Shown here piece by piece: positions 46,730-58,180 of a stretch of 64,000 nucleotides of DNA. How positions within the stretch are numbered: position 1 is the first letter of the stretch; each line of letters opens with the position of its first letter. Made by a program: the position numbers and the translations under genes. Source of the DNA: Microcebus murinus (Eukaryota > Chordata > Mammalia > Primates > Cheirogaleidae); assembly GCF_040939455.1 (NCBI RefSeq), contig NC_134106.1, positions 40,260,001 through 40,324,000 on the forward strand, read 5' to 3'. Below the pieces are notes generated by a model, which ran no database searches, was not told where the DNA came from, and was given only the letters and a program-made list of their open reading frames with translations.

Positions 46730-47213
46730 TGTGATGGAGAATTTTATATATCAACGTGACTGTACCAGGAGGTGCCCACCTTAAACATTATTTCCAGGTA
46801 TGTCTGTAGGGTGATTCTGGATAGGGTTAACATTTGAAACAGTAGGCTCAGTAAAGTAGATCACCCTTCCTAATGTGAATGGGCATCATCCAATCCATTG
46901 AGGGCCTGAACAGAACAAAAATATAGAGGAATTAAAAATTCACCACTTTTGCTTCCTGCCTGCTTACTTACGCTGGACACTGGTCTTCTCTTAATCTTTG
47001 ACAGGGATTTACATTGTCGGGTCTCCTAGTTCTTTAGGTCTTTGGATTCAGACCAAAATTACACCACTGGCTTTCTTGGGTCTCCAACTTGCAAGACAGC
47101 AAACTGTGGGACTTCTCAGCCTCACATGGGATCATGTGAGCCAATTCCTCATACTAGACCTCCTCCTATATATATATTCTACTGGTTCTGTTCCTCTGGA
47201 GAACTCTAATACA
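46730..47213 (+). mobile_element. Solo LTR, ERVL (MLT2-like)
   Basis: Starts TGTGATGGAGAATTTTATAT and ends TCTGGAGAACTCTAATACA, with TATGTCTGTAGGGTGATTCT, GGGCATCATCCAATCCATTG, GACTTCTCAGCCTCACATGG and GTGAGCCAATTCCTCATACT between. 484 bp. Flanks AATAC/AATGC suggest a 5-bp duplication with one change. Confidence 0.88.
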
Positions 47214-47640
47214 AATGCATATTCATACCTGGGTATATTTTCCCTCTGAGTCTTACGTGTCTTTGCCTCCCTTGCTCCTTGCTCTAGCCTTATTCTGGCC
47301 AATCAAGCCTAGCTTAAAGCTGCAATACCTTTAGCAGGCAGAGGGCTGGGGGACTCACTGAGTATCGACTATGTCCCATCTATAATTCTCCTGCCCAGAA
47401 CCTCTCATGGAAAAGCTGAGCACGGGGGTTCTCATAAATGGAAGTAAAACAGCAAGGCATTCTGTGAAGGGAGAGTGAACTGACCTGTGCCAGTACTTTT
47501 GAAAACACTAACACTGAGCAGAAACAGAGGGGTGAACTGTGATGGGAACTGCAATGTAAGAATGGGCGTGAGAAGATATACTTCAGGGATAGTTGAAAGA
47601 GTCAGAAGCTTTAGATACCTAATTAGATTTGGGGCATTGG
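47214..47640. other. Single-copy intron 1 sequence
   Basis: Nothing recognised. Confidence 0.5.
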
Positions 47641-47644
47641 AAAG

Positions 47645-48310
47645 TCCTTCATTTATTTATTCTGTAAATGTACATAATGTAGTAAATGTTAGGAGGGGAA
47701 CAAAGGGACAGTTAGGACCAAATTCCTGCCTTTGTGATGCTCACGGACCAGCAGAGCAGGACCAGCAGAGCAGATGGCATTAAACACACCCACTGGGTTT
47801 AAAATGTCAGAGGCGATGTCTTTACCAATGGAGGGGAAGCCAGAGGAAGCAAATCTGCCTGAGATTCTGGGGGGAAGCTAGGAGAAGGTGTGCAGGGAAT
47901 ATCCTGGAAAACTCCACAGACAAAGGTGAATATATTTGGTTGTGCATCAAAGTATGAGTAGAGATTCCCTATCCAAAGGGCAGAGTTGAGAGTTTTCATG
48001 AGGCCAGGGAGAGTAAGCTGCTTGGTGCTTCAGGAACAGAGTGGGTGGAAGACAGAGTTGGAGAGAGGCCAGATAGGAGACATGGTATGAAGGGACCTTT
48101 GTGCCCATCTGAAAATGTGAACATTATCCTGTGCGAGATGAGGTCTCATTTAAGGGTTTTATGCAGAGGGCATGGGAGATGCCATGGCCAGATTTATGCT
48201 TGTTTAGAGAGATAACACTGATCATAGTGTAGGAACAGACTGGAGTAGGCAGAAGCTGGATGGTAAGAGAGCATTTCCTGAGGGCAAGCACATGGAGGAC
48301 CTGGGAATTG
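47645..48310 (-). repeat. L2 LINE 3' region, antisense
   Basis: Starts with the L2 end (TTCATTTATTTATTCTGTAA), then ACCAAATTCCTGCCTTTGTG, and later TTTAAGGGTTTTATGCAGAG, GATGCCATGGCCAGATTTAT and AACACTGATCATAGTGTAGG (antisense L2 body). Contains a local tandem duplication GACCAGCAGAGCAG x2 at 47747-47774. Confidence 0.6.
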
Positions 48311-48905
48311 TTCTCTTCATAGGAAAGGGAAACTGGGGTGACAGTTGTGTAAAACAGGGCAAATTCCCATTTTAGCTATGTGGACCAGACATACTGAGAG
48401 CTGGTCAAATAAAGAGACAGCCATCTGCCATGAAAAACTTCCTGCACCTGTCACAATCCTGCACAGGTCAGTATCACTTCTTCTAAGAATCCTCTTCGAT
48501 CTCTCAGAAATTGCTTTCTCCTTCGTACCACCATGTTGGGAAGATGGGAAGCAACTTGGTCACATTAGGAAAAGAAAACAAAATTTCAAATCTGGAAAAG
48601 GATAAGACATCCTTCAGTAAAATTTTCCACTTATTCTAGGAAATCAAGGCAAATCTATTTAGGTGTGACCAGAGATAAAGAGTTAAAAAAAAAAAAAAAA
48701 GAAGCCATCAAGTATGAGGGCATGGGCCATGCAGGTGGCAGATCACGTGAGAGCACCTGAGAGGCAGTCGGAACAGTTGCTAGACAGGGCAGGGAGAGTG
48801 CACTGAAGGGGGCGAGGTTTGCGTGCTGATATTTTGCAAACTGGGTCATGCAAGGATTCTCACATTTACATGTCGTTTATGCCCTTTACATTCAACATGT
48901 TATTA
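48311..48905. other. Intron sequence with an A-run
   Basis: A 16-base poly(A) at about 48685-48701 has no SINE attached. Otherwise single-copy. Confidence 0.5.
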
Positions 48906-48909
48906 CTCA

Positions 48910-49160
48910 GTAACAAGAGCCAACATTAACACAGTGCTTTATGCCAAGCAGGGTTCTCAGTGCTTTACCTTTATTAGCTTATTTAGTCCTGTCAATAACC
49001 CATGAGATAGGAACAACCTCCATCCTCTCACCATAGCATAGGTGAGAGAACTGAGGCCCAAAGCAAATCTATCCTGGGAACTGGCAGTCTCACGATTTGA
49101 ACACAGGCAGTCTGGCCCTAATGCTGACTCTGTTAATCATTCAATATACTGCCTCTGCAC
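48910..49160 (-). repeat. MIR SINE, nearly complete
   Basis: AGCCAACATTAACACAGTGC, GGTTCTCAGTGCTTTACCTT, GAGAGAACTGAGGCCCAAAG, TTTGAACACAGGCAGTCTGG and ATATACTGCCTCTGCACACT. Confidence 0.85.
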
Positions 49161-50685
49161 ACTCAATTCCTCAAACTTTCTGTGAAGAATATTTGTATTG
49201 TAAATCACTTATTTCTAGGTAGGGATATGACATTCATTGATATTCCATAAAAGTGAATTAGCTGGCACAATTCAGGGAAAATGGGATGGAGGGTCAACAT
49301 CTAGTTAGTTGTTAGTCGATTGCATATTTGTCATCCTCACTAGGTTTCCATCCTCCTAAAGATCAAGCCTCCTATTTCCTCTGTCTCCCTTATAACAGTT
49401 GGTATAGACTTTTGCATAAAGCAGGTGCTCATAAATACCTATCAGTCAATTCCACACAGTATCTGTCCCCCCGCCCCCCAATTTAACAACCCTATACACA
49501 GTTTCTAAACACACCCAGGCTTTGTCAGAGTCAGCAAGCTGCTCCTTCTGTGACTCCTCCCATGACATGGAGGTGTTGCTGGGAAGTGGCTGTCTGGTCA
49601 AGAACGACATTTCTGGCCCCCTCGCATCCTGGGGGTGCTGTTTGGAATTCTGGCAATGGAATTGAGTGGAAAGCCACCCAGACAAACAGAGACTTGGCTA
49701 GAAAGAAAATAAACTTTTGTTGTATGAACACACTGTGATCTGGGGAGGTTTCTTGTTACAGCAGTGAGCCTACCCTTATAAATACATAGTGACTTCTTTA
49801 AGTAAAAAAGTGGAGTCTTGCTTTCCATATGGCCTGTGGCCATGTAGCTTGACTGGAGGCAGAGACTCGCAGGAGACTTGTCTTTGTCCTGATTAGTTCA
49901 GTTGTCACCATCTCAATCTCATCAAGCCATTAGGACACGTGAGAGCCCATGTTCTAAACGCTGGAGAGAATGGCAGCCCCAGAACTCTTCTCTGACAAAG
50001 GGCCATTGTATAACCAGCCATCATTCTATTGCTTCCCGGTGCCCATTCTGCCTCCTGTTCTTTTTCGGCTACTCCTGTGAGGGAAACAGGGGAGAGAAAT
50101 TTTTGTTTTAATCCACTGCCCATTCTTCTCCCCAGGTGTTTTTGCCTTGAAAATGCTTTTGGTCTTTGAATTCAGACCGATCATAGTTTTTGCTGAAAGA
50201 ATAATCACCTCCTTGCAGCTCAGCTGGTCACTTCGTTTCTCCGGCTGGCTGAGGAAAGTATTATTATTAGACAATTTTTCTTATCTCTAAGGGGAAAGAG
50301 CGGTGATTTGTTCCTCTGTTCAGGTCTCAAAAGAAGGTGAAAAATATACTTTTTCTGGTAGCTTTTGTGTCTGAACACCCTGCACAGTGGAGGAAGAAGC
50401 GGTCGTTGCTCGGGATGGGGGGTTTACTGACGGAGATCATAGATGGGGAGGCCTTTCCTGACACAGCCCTGCAGCTGGGGCTCTCTGCAGCTCCTCAGCT
50501 AGCGTCCATTGTGAGCTTCCGCAGAAGGTTCCAGAAACCATGACCACATAGTTGGCAGGGAAAATCTCCATATTTTCTATACACTCCTGCTGAGCTCTGC
50601 TTCTGTTATGTGTCTTTTTTTTTTTTTCCTTCAGTACTTATTTCTTACATTCAAACAGTACATTATCTTTGTAAAGTTATTGCAC
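49161..50685. other. Single-copy FSHR intron 1 sequence
   Basis: About 1.5 kb of comparatively GC-balanced sequence with several overlapping short open frames on both strands (49446-50543). None has splice-site or family support. A T-rich run lies at about 50616-50628. Confidence 0.5.
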
Positions 50686-50689
50686 ATGG

Positions 50690-50840
50690 ATTGTCCCGTG
50701 GGTTCTTCGCAAGATCTTGGTGAAACAAGTAGGGTAGACAGCATTACCCCTAATTTGTAAGGAGGAAACTGAGAGAAGATAAAGTCATTTCCTCAAGGTA
50801 ACACAGTTTCCAAGTGACAGGGTGGCAACTAAAATCTCTT
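50690..50840 (-). repeat. MIR SINE fragment
   Basis: AGCATTACCCCTAATTTGTA, AGGAGGAAACTGAGAGAAGA, TCCTCAAGGTAACACAGTTT and GTGACAGGGTGGCAACTAAA. Confidence 0.75.
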
Positions 50841-51022
50841 ATAGATTCTTTTCACTCCATGGTGTCACTTATAATAGAAAATGAGATAAATGCTTTGGTT
50901 TGGTTATGAGTGTGAGCTTCCTTTAATTGGAGTCCTCAAGTTCAGCAAAGATAAAAATACCATTCTAATCATTCAGTTTCCATTCACAAAACTGCAACTA
51001 GGTAGGCTCAAAGTGCTTTGGA

Positions 51023-51024
<2 letters not shown>

Positions 51025-51072
<48 letters not shown>
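51025..51072. repeat. (AT)n microsatellite
   Basis: About 23 consecutive AT units; likely polymorphic. Confidence 0.98.
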
Positions 51073-51073
<1 letters not shown>

Positions 51074-51084
51074 GATGAGAAGGT

Positions 51085-51335
51085 AAACGTGGGTAAGGGA
51101 AATGTCATTTTTTTCCCCAATAGAATACATACACAAATATTTATGGATGAAATGATGTCTGGGACTTGCTCTAAAATAATACAGTAGATAAGGATTCATG
51201 GGAAGGTGGTAAACCAAGATGAAACAATATTGGCCATTTATTGATAATTGTTGAAGTCTTACATTGGGATTATTATGTTACTTTCTGCATGGTTTTGAAT
51301 ATTCTAAAATTTTCAAAACAAAAGGCTAAACATGT
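51085..51335 (+). repeat. Old L1 (L1ME-like) 3' UTR end
   Basis: ATGGATGAAATGATGTCTGG, GACTTGCTCTAAAATAATAC, ATTGATAATTGTTGAAGTCT and TTTTGAATATTCTAAAATTT match the terminal part of old L1 3' UTRs. Confidence 0.65.
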
Positions 51336-51418
51336 AGAGATGCACTGATAGGTGGAGAAGCCCCTGTCTTTGATCTTCAAGCAGAAATATCAGACCACTT
51401 TGTCTGCTATTATAAAAG

Positions 51419-53990
51419 CAGTGGTCCCCAACATTTTTGGCACCAGGGTCTGGTTTCATGGAAGGCAATTTTTCCAGGGCAGGGAGGGGAGAGAGTTTTG
51501 GTATGATTCAAGTGCATTACATTTATTGTGTATTTTATTTCTCTTATTAACATTACATTGTAATATATAATAAAATATTTATATAACTAACCATAATACA
51601 GAATCAGTGAGAGCCTTGAGCTTGTTTTCCTGTAATTAGACAGTTCTATCTGGGGTTGATGTGTTGTTTATGTCCAGTCTACTCTGTAATCTCGTTTTGG
51701 TTGCTGTCCCTGCAGAAAATTCTGCTTCACAAAGATAGGATGTTGGTTATGGAAGCAGGCTTTTCAGTGCTTTTATGGCAATCTTGGGATATCCTACCTT
51801 GACTTTAATCCAGAACGTATGGAGATTTGAAGTTATCTCAAACATACTTTTAAGGCCACTGTCATTTGTGATCTCAAACAGTTGATCTTCTATAATAGGA
51901 TGGACAAAGTTGATTCACCTGGCTTACTCACAAATGGGTCACAGATCCATTCTATCCCAGGTCACGGGTCTTTTGTGGTTGGAAAGTAATGCTCATACTC
52001 TTAAAAGCTGAGATAGGTGATCATGCACCAATTGGGAGAAAGAAGGCCCTGGGGCTCAATCTCTTTCAAAATCTTTGCTAATATTTAAAACATGTCACTC
52101 ATGGCCCCTATAATTCCAGTTTGGCTTTTAATGCAGCCATTTTATCTGCCAACTTGAACATAGTTGTCATTCACCCCTAAAGTGGCAGATTGAGTTTGTT
52201 CAGCAGGTTGAATATGTCACACAAAGTAAGCAATTTTTTTGACCCACTCTGTGACTGAAATGTGCTGCCAATGGTGGCTGTTTTTCCAGAAGAAATCTCT
52301 GGAGTGGCTCCCATAACTCAAAACCTCTGGCCAGTAGTCTACCTTTAGAAACCCATCTCACTTCTGTGCATAAGAGAAGACATGTGTGTGCTGCACCCAT
52401 CTCCTCACCGAGCTGTGCAAAAAGATGTGAGTTAAGGGAATATACATTAATGTGGTTGATAATTTTAATCACATCCTATAAAATGTTGTTTGGCTCAGTT
52501 GACATTTTTCTTCTAGCCAGCATTTTTCTATGGATGACACAGCTTGTGGACTCACATTCAGAAGCGACTTCCTTGACCCGAGTAGTGAAACCAGAAAGCC
52601 CTCCAGTCATGACAGGAGCTCTGTCCGTGCATATACCAATACAAATGACCAATTCAGTTTTCCTGATCTGTAATCAAAGGCTTGAATAGTCTGTATCTTT
52701 GGTGTTGGTTAGCTACAAAAAGGCACATAATATATCCTCATGCACATCCTTGTGAAAAATATATTGCACAAAAACAAGCATTGTTGCCTTGTCAACATTG
52801 TGTACCACGGTGACTCATTAATCCTCTCCAACAATTGTGCCTTAGTATCCACTGATATTTCATCAATTCATCTAGCTATGGTGCTAGCTGAAAGAGGAAC
52901 ACATGCCAACTGCTGAACTGCAGGCTCTCCTAAAAGATCACGGAAAATGTTAGCAGGATCAACTCTTCACCAATAGTAAAGGGTCCCTTAGCTTTACCAA
53001 TGCAGTTAGCCACTAAGAATGATGCTGTCAGTGCAGGCACATTTGATGAAGTGGTGGCCTTTAATGATTGCTTCTGGTCTTTGTGTTTGTTTTTTTCTTC
53101 TGAAAAACTCCAAAGGCTTGTCTTTCAATGCTTGGTGTCCATGTAGCAAAGCAGTTTTGAAGGTTTCATGGCTTTGTTGGATAGCTGGTCACCACATATG
53201 ATACAAAATGGGCTAGGAGAATGTGAATCATGTTGAAATGAACCCATAATTTAAGTAGGACTCTTGGTATTTTCTTTTAAATGCAACTTTCATTTTGTTG
53301 CAGTCTTAGAGTCTTCTGGTTTCTCATGATTAGGTCTTTCTCTCTTTTCAAAGACATTCTCCAGAAATGTTTGTTTTTTACTCATTTTTTGCTAGGATTA
53401 GCTTGCGGGCTTACCAAAACTGTGACTGAGACAAGTGCGCAGTGTGGGAAAGACAAGCAGAGGGAAATGGTAAATAAAATAATGGGCGGGCAATGCACAT
53501 ACTAAAATAAGTATTGGATTCTGACTTAAAGCCTGCCACCAGATGCAGCTTTGCAATTGAAGATGCTCACTTGCCACTATAACACCTGCCACCAAATGCA
53601 GCTTAATTATCACTTGCCACTCACTGATAGTGTTTTGCTATGAGTCTGCAAGCAACTGATGTATTATGGTCTCTGTGCAGTCAGACCTCTCTGCTAATGA
53701 TAATCGGTATTTGCAGCCACTCCCCAGTGGCTGCCTCACTGCCATCACTGCCTCAGCTCCACCTCAGATCATCAGGCATCAGATTCTCATAAGGAGCTTG
53801 AAACCTAGCTCTCTCACATGGACAGTTTACAGTAGGGTTTGTGCTTCTATGAGAATCTAATGCCACTGCTGATCTGGCAGGAGGTGAAGCTCAGGCTTCA
53901 AGTGATGGGGAATGGCTGTAAGTGCAATTGAAGCTTCACTCGCTCACTCCTGCTCACCTCCTACTGTGTGGCCTAGTTCCTAACAGGAAC
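51419..53990 (-). mobile_element. hAT-Charlie transposon (Charlie3/MER1-type), nearly full length
   Basis: About 2.57 kb. The left end (plus strand) is CAGTGGTCCCCAACATTTTT followed by GGCACCAGGGTCTGGTTTCA, the MER1 terminus. The right part carries the paired MER1 motif CATCAGATTCTCATAAGGAG / CTATGAGAATCTAATGCC and ends at GTGTGGCCTAGTTCCTAACA. The last about 70-80 bp, including the right inverted terminus, are missing or unrecognisable, and no target duplication is visible. Unlike MER1 MITEs, it keeps most of the transposase region on the minus strand. A tandem duplication of about 57 bp (GCCTGCCACCANATGCAGCT units) lies at 53530-53622. Confidence 0.88.
51660..53330 (-). pseudogene. Decayed Charlie3-type hAT transposase
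   Basis: A hAT transposase cuts and pastes its element, with an N-terminal BED zinc finger binding DNA and a C-terminal dimerisation domain. Minus-strand reading shows, in order: [18 protein letters not shown] (53151-53205), a BED finger whose first zinc-binding His appears replaced (LLCYMDTKH) and which is followed at once by a TGA (53125-53127); a middle part with GKAKGPFTIGEELI-like sequence near 52930-52990; EVRWVSKGRLLARGFELWE near 52300-52365; and the C-terminal YPKIAIKALKSLLP-stop then YLCEAEFSAGTATKTRLQSR (about 51680-51790). Multiple stops and frameshifts make it inactive. The same family gave rise to ZBED/FAM200/GTF2IRD2-type genes, but this copy shows no sign of being retained. Confidence 0.85.
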
Positions 53991-55160
53991 AGGAGAGCAC
54001 CCAATGAGAGGATCCCTGCAACTACTAGAACCAAATACTGACTGCCATTTTATTTTTATTTTGGGGAGAGAAATTTCCCAATACCTAAGTAAAGGGGATG
54101 ATAAGACCTTCTTGTGCCTGTAAGTTTTCTTGTTGTGAACAATGCTTATTTAAATTTGTAAGTTGCACCAAGATATTTTGATGCACTGGTCATGCCACAT
54201 ATTTGAAAAGTGCATTAGTGCAAAATGGGCCACTTTTATTCTCAAATGACAATTCTCAAAGTTTGGAGAATGCAATTGGAGGGAAAAGAATAGCCTCTGG
54301 GAACGTAAAAGCAAAAGAAAAGGGGCCAGTTAATGGACTGTGTTTGAGCATCAGGCTGGATGGAATCCAGGGCAGGGCTGTGGGGGGTTATGATCAAAGA
54401 GGTGAGGATGGGGACACTGTGGGAAGGGTGCCCTTCATCATCATCCTTGACTACCAGTGACCTCAAGCAGATGCCAATGCCTCCAGACATGTGAGGCTCC
54501 AAGTTCCCCAAGCCAGTTCTGCCAGACAGGGCTAAGCCATTTTAACACCTTGCTTACCCTGCTGGCAAGACACAGGTTGGAAACCTCTGGGCAGATGGCC
54601 ACATGTGGCTCCGTGCAAGTCTGGCAGGCACCAGGAGTGAGATACTGAGCCCAGAAAAAATTAAAGTCTAAGCTCCTATGAGTTCTTGTCTCTTTGGTGC
54701 TGGAATTTAAAAGGATGATTATTTATGAAAACAGTTCATCCAGCCCAGCAACTTCTCCACCTTATGTTCTAGGCAGCTGTGGATTTACACAGATAAGGAG
54801 AGAGCTGATGTTAGCTCAGCAGGTGAGGAGCTGAGATTTAAGTCAAAAACCATCCAAGCCTTCTGGGAGTTTGTTTTCCTTTTGTCCAAATGCATTTATT
54901 CCCTTTAACTTGTGAGAACATAATTTTATTCATTTTTTGTCCCCTTCCCCCAAATAACTACTTTTAATTGAATTGAATAGTCCCATTCAAGACATAGCTT
55001 CTTGTTTCCTGTTTTGACAGTTGCATTTTGTAGGAGGTGGTTTCTGAACTAAAATTGGTCAGGTAAAGGCCTCAGGGAATTCTGAAGGAGGCCTTGGCAC
55101 CCAGGTTCATAGGCACCAACAGATAGCAGACATGTTGGCAGTAAACTCTGCTTCTCTGTT
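53991..55160. other. Single-copy intron 1 sequence
   Basis: Nothing firm. Possible MIR trace at 54740-54850. Confidence 0.5.
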
Positions 55161-55164
55161 GATC

Positions 55165-55330
55165 ACAAGGACAGTGCCTTAAATGCTTTCATGTCCATTA
55201 TCTCCTATCACCCTAAAGTGACTTCAGGGTGATCCTTATTACCCCCATTATGAAGATGGAATAATTAAGGCTTAGAGAGATGGCAGTCTGTCAAGAGCTC
55301 ACTTTTCCAGCCCAGGTCACACCAGCAGAG
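55165..55330 (-). repeat. MIR SINE fragment
   Basis: TTATTACCCCCATTATGAAG, ATGGAATAATTAAGGCTTAG and CCAGGTCACACCAGCAGAGC. Confidence 0.75.
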
Positions 55331-55795
55331 CATGCTGCTATTCCCCTTGGCAGGATGGTTATGCCCTCGTGCCTCTCTCACAGCAGACTTGCTCCCCAAC
55401 AAATCCATCTTTTTACTCCCCCTTCTTGGTTACAGAGAATAACATGGAGACCACTGTGCAAATGCACAACTTTGGAACCCCAGCATCACCACAGCTCCAG
55501 CACAGCCACTTGCACTTATGGGAGCTTTGCTGGTTTTCACATTACAGGGCTGGGTATTATCTAAATGCTAACCATGCTAATTGGGGAACAATCAACTGTG
55601 CATCTTGGGGAACCTCTGTGGACTCACACATTCATTGTAGGCTGAGACAATATTCTCCTAAGGTGCCACTTTAACATAATGTGTCAGTACCAGCCTGCCA
55701 TGTTTTCCTTTCTTCATAAACCACAGTCATGCCTTTGAGGAGGTGCTTCAGAGAAAAAAAAGAATGAATGAGAAACTTTGCACATTAATTAGAGT
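55331..55795. other. Single-copy intron 1 sequence
   Basis: Two overlapping frames of 94 and 101 codons exist here, but there is no homology I recognise and no splice-site support. Confidence 0.45.
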
Positions 55796-55799
55796 CCCA

Positions 55800-56000
55800 T
55801 ATTCAGACTTTGGCTCTAATACTTAACAGCTGCATGACCTTGGATAAGTGAGTTACTCTTTTTGAGTCTCAGTTGCCACAACTGTAACAAATAAAAAGAA
55901 TAAGAACCCTCAGAGAGTTACTTGGCACTCAAAAGGGACAACACATATGAAAATAGACTTGTAAAGTGTCGTAAAGACAATAGCAACAATCATAATAGTT
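55800..56000 (+). repeat. MIR SINE
   Basis: GACTTTGGCTCTAATACTTA, ACAGCTGCATGACCTTGGAT, TTTTGAGTCTCAGTTGCCAC and ACTTGTAAAGTGTCGTAAAG in sense order. Confidence 0.85.
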
Positions 56001-56620
56001 GTATACTATGGAAGAAGTCAGAAATTGGGATGGTTTCTTTCTCACTCTGTCCTGGGGAAACTGAGACACCCAGAATGCAAATAAAAGCCAAAATTGCTGG
56101 GGGGCTGGAGTGTTTAAAACAGACTCAGAGATGGACATCATTACAATGATCATACAAGTCTTTGTGGTAGAATCAAGGTGACATGAGGGAATGAGGATTC
56201 TTTGAAAAAGGATCCTTGTCTAATGCTAAAAAACAGAGGATTAGAATTTGGTTGAAGACATTTGGTTGAAAAGTTTTCTCTTGTACCATTCCTGCCCTTA
56301 GAGGATGATCTAATGAAAGCCCAGTTCTGAGGGACAAGCTATACATAGAAAGCACCCGTTTCCCTCAAACCCTAGAGTGCTATGTGGGGAAAACCAGGCT
56401 CGTAGGAAGAAGGGTAGATGGAAAGACTTCGCCACTGCATGACTCTTCACAGGGTCTAACCATCCCACCCGGAGGGAGGAGAGCGGAAAGAGATCATTGC
56501 AACTGGATACACTTCCTTAATCCCTCCAGAAATGAACATCACCTCTGAACCTAGCATCTTATACATGTGAAATATGACAATTCCATGTGATACTTATTAT
56601 CTGACACCAAGGTGAAGGTC
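56001..56620. other. Single-copy intron 1 sequence
   Basis: No recognised element. Confidence 0.5.
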
Positions 56621-56624
56621 TCTC

Positions 56625-56930
56625 AATACATATTGAGCACCTTCTATGTACCAGACACTATTATAGCTTTGTCAAAAGAGGGAAGAACAGGGCAAGTATA
56701 GGGACTGGGCAATCTGGTAGAGCCATAGTTGTAGTTTGGATTAAGCACTAGGGTGAAAGCAAATATGGGGCTGTTGATGAGAAGATGAGAGAATGGCAAG
56801 GAAAAGATCCTGGAGGTGGCTTATTTTAGACAATTTTTAGTGATAGAGCTGGGATTTGAACCTAGGGGCTACATGCTGCTAGAGACACATTCCCCTTAAA
56901 TCATGCTGTGCTATATCATGAAAAGGGTAA
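56625..56930 (-). repeat. L2/MIR-type antisense remnants
   Basis: ATATTGAGCACCTTCTATGT followed by ACCAGACACTATTATAGC is the shared L2/MIR end. GATAGAGCTGGGATTTGAAC and CTAGGGGCTACATGCTGCTA at 56845-56880 are MIR-like. Confidence 0.55.
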
Positions 56931-57029
56931 AAAAAATCATGCTCTCATGATCTACTGGCCTTGCTGCATCATTAGTAAGAATCAGCTGTAGTGCCAAGTT
57001 GTCTTCATTCACTTTACTAATTTGTGGAG

Positions 57030-57330
57030 AGCCATTCAGGGCTGAAACCATGGTTATGGTACAATCACTGCTCTCAAGGACCTCAGTCTAGGGGCAAGTG
57101 AGGAAACTTCAATGTGGTGGGACATATGCAATGACACAGTGAAGATGCAGCTATAGGAGCCCAGAGAAAAGGGCAGCTAGCTCAGTCTAGTGGGGCTTTG
57201 AAGACTTATGGGGGGAGGTGAGTTTGTATTAGAAGAAAACAGGCCATGAGGGCTGGGAAGGGACGAAAGAGACTTTTTGATAAGAGGGGGCATCTCATGC
57301 CAAAAGCTGTAAGTAAGAGGAATCTTGGCA
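57030..57330 (-). repeat. L2 LINE fragment, antisense
   Basis: CTGCTCTCAAGGACCTCAGT, GGGACATATGCAATGACACA and AGAGGGGGCATCTCATGCC resemble antisense L2 near its 3' end. Confidence 0.5.
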
Positions 57331-57334
57331 ATTC

Positions 57335-57490
57335 TTTTTTAAATTGAAAAAAAAGTTTATTTTATTTTTTACTGACAATAATTGTATATATTTATGGGTT
57401 ACAATGTGATATTTTGATAATGCATACATTTTGGAATGATCAAATTAGAGTTCTTAGCAGAACTCACTTATTTCAAGTTTCTGGCCTCTT
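57335..57490 (-). repeat. L1 3' UTR end, antisense
   Basis: TTTTTTACTGACAATAATTG, TATATATTTATGGGTTACAA, TGTGATATTTTGATAATGCA and AATGATCAAATTAGAGTTCT match the antisense of an L1 3' terminus. Confidence 0.8.
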
Positions 57491-58180
57491 TTCTCAATAT
57501 CTACTCTGTTGGCTCAAATAGAAGGCAAAAAGAAAACAATGGAACAGTCACCCCCCACACTATTCTATTTCTGTCTGAGACTTTGATAAGAGTGGAAACA
57601 TTTTCAATGCAGCAAGCTCTAAAAGGAAGAATAATATGAGAAAGGAGAGCATGGGAGGGGCAAGGGTTGTGTAAAACATGGCCCTGGCACTTTGAGAGCA
57701 CCAATCAATGTTAGCTGGAATGTGATTGGCGTGGTTAGGGTTTGTGGGCTGCCAGCCCCAAAGCAGGCCAACAAAAATAGTTCATAGGAGAAATCTACTT
57801 CTGTTTTAGATTTGAAAAAAAAAATCACCAAGGGCAACTATGGAATATCCATATTCACCCTCTTAGGCTTCCAGGATGCTCTTTCCAGATCAAAGCAATC
57901 CCTTCACCACCCAGCACACACACCTTTGCATCTCTGGTGTGTCATTAGTGACATTAGGAGAAACCTCTCTTGTGAATGGGACACACCATACATATTTAAT
58001 CTGACACAGCTAGCTCTGGCTCTACATTCTGCATAATAATAGTTTATTGATGACAAGGTGAGAGCAAAGAAAAGTTAGCTTAAAGTGGATAGTCATTTTG
58101 CCCTTGCCTTTTCTGGAATTCAGTTTGACTCATAAAAACTATCAGCTGCTCCTTTTTTGTCTGGAGGAGGGCAAATGGGT
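57491..58180. other. Single-copy intron 1 sequence
   Basis: No recognised element. Confidence 0.45.
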
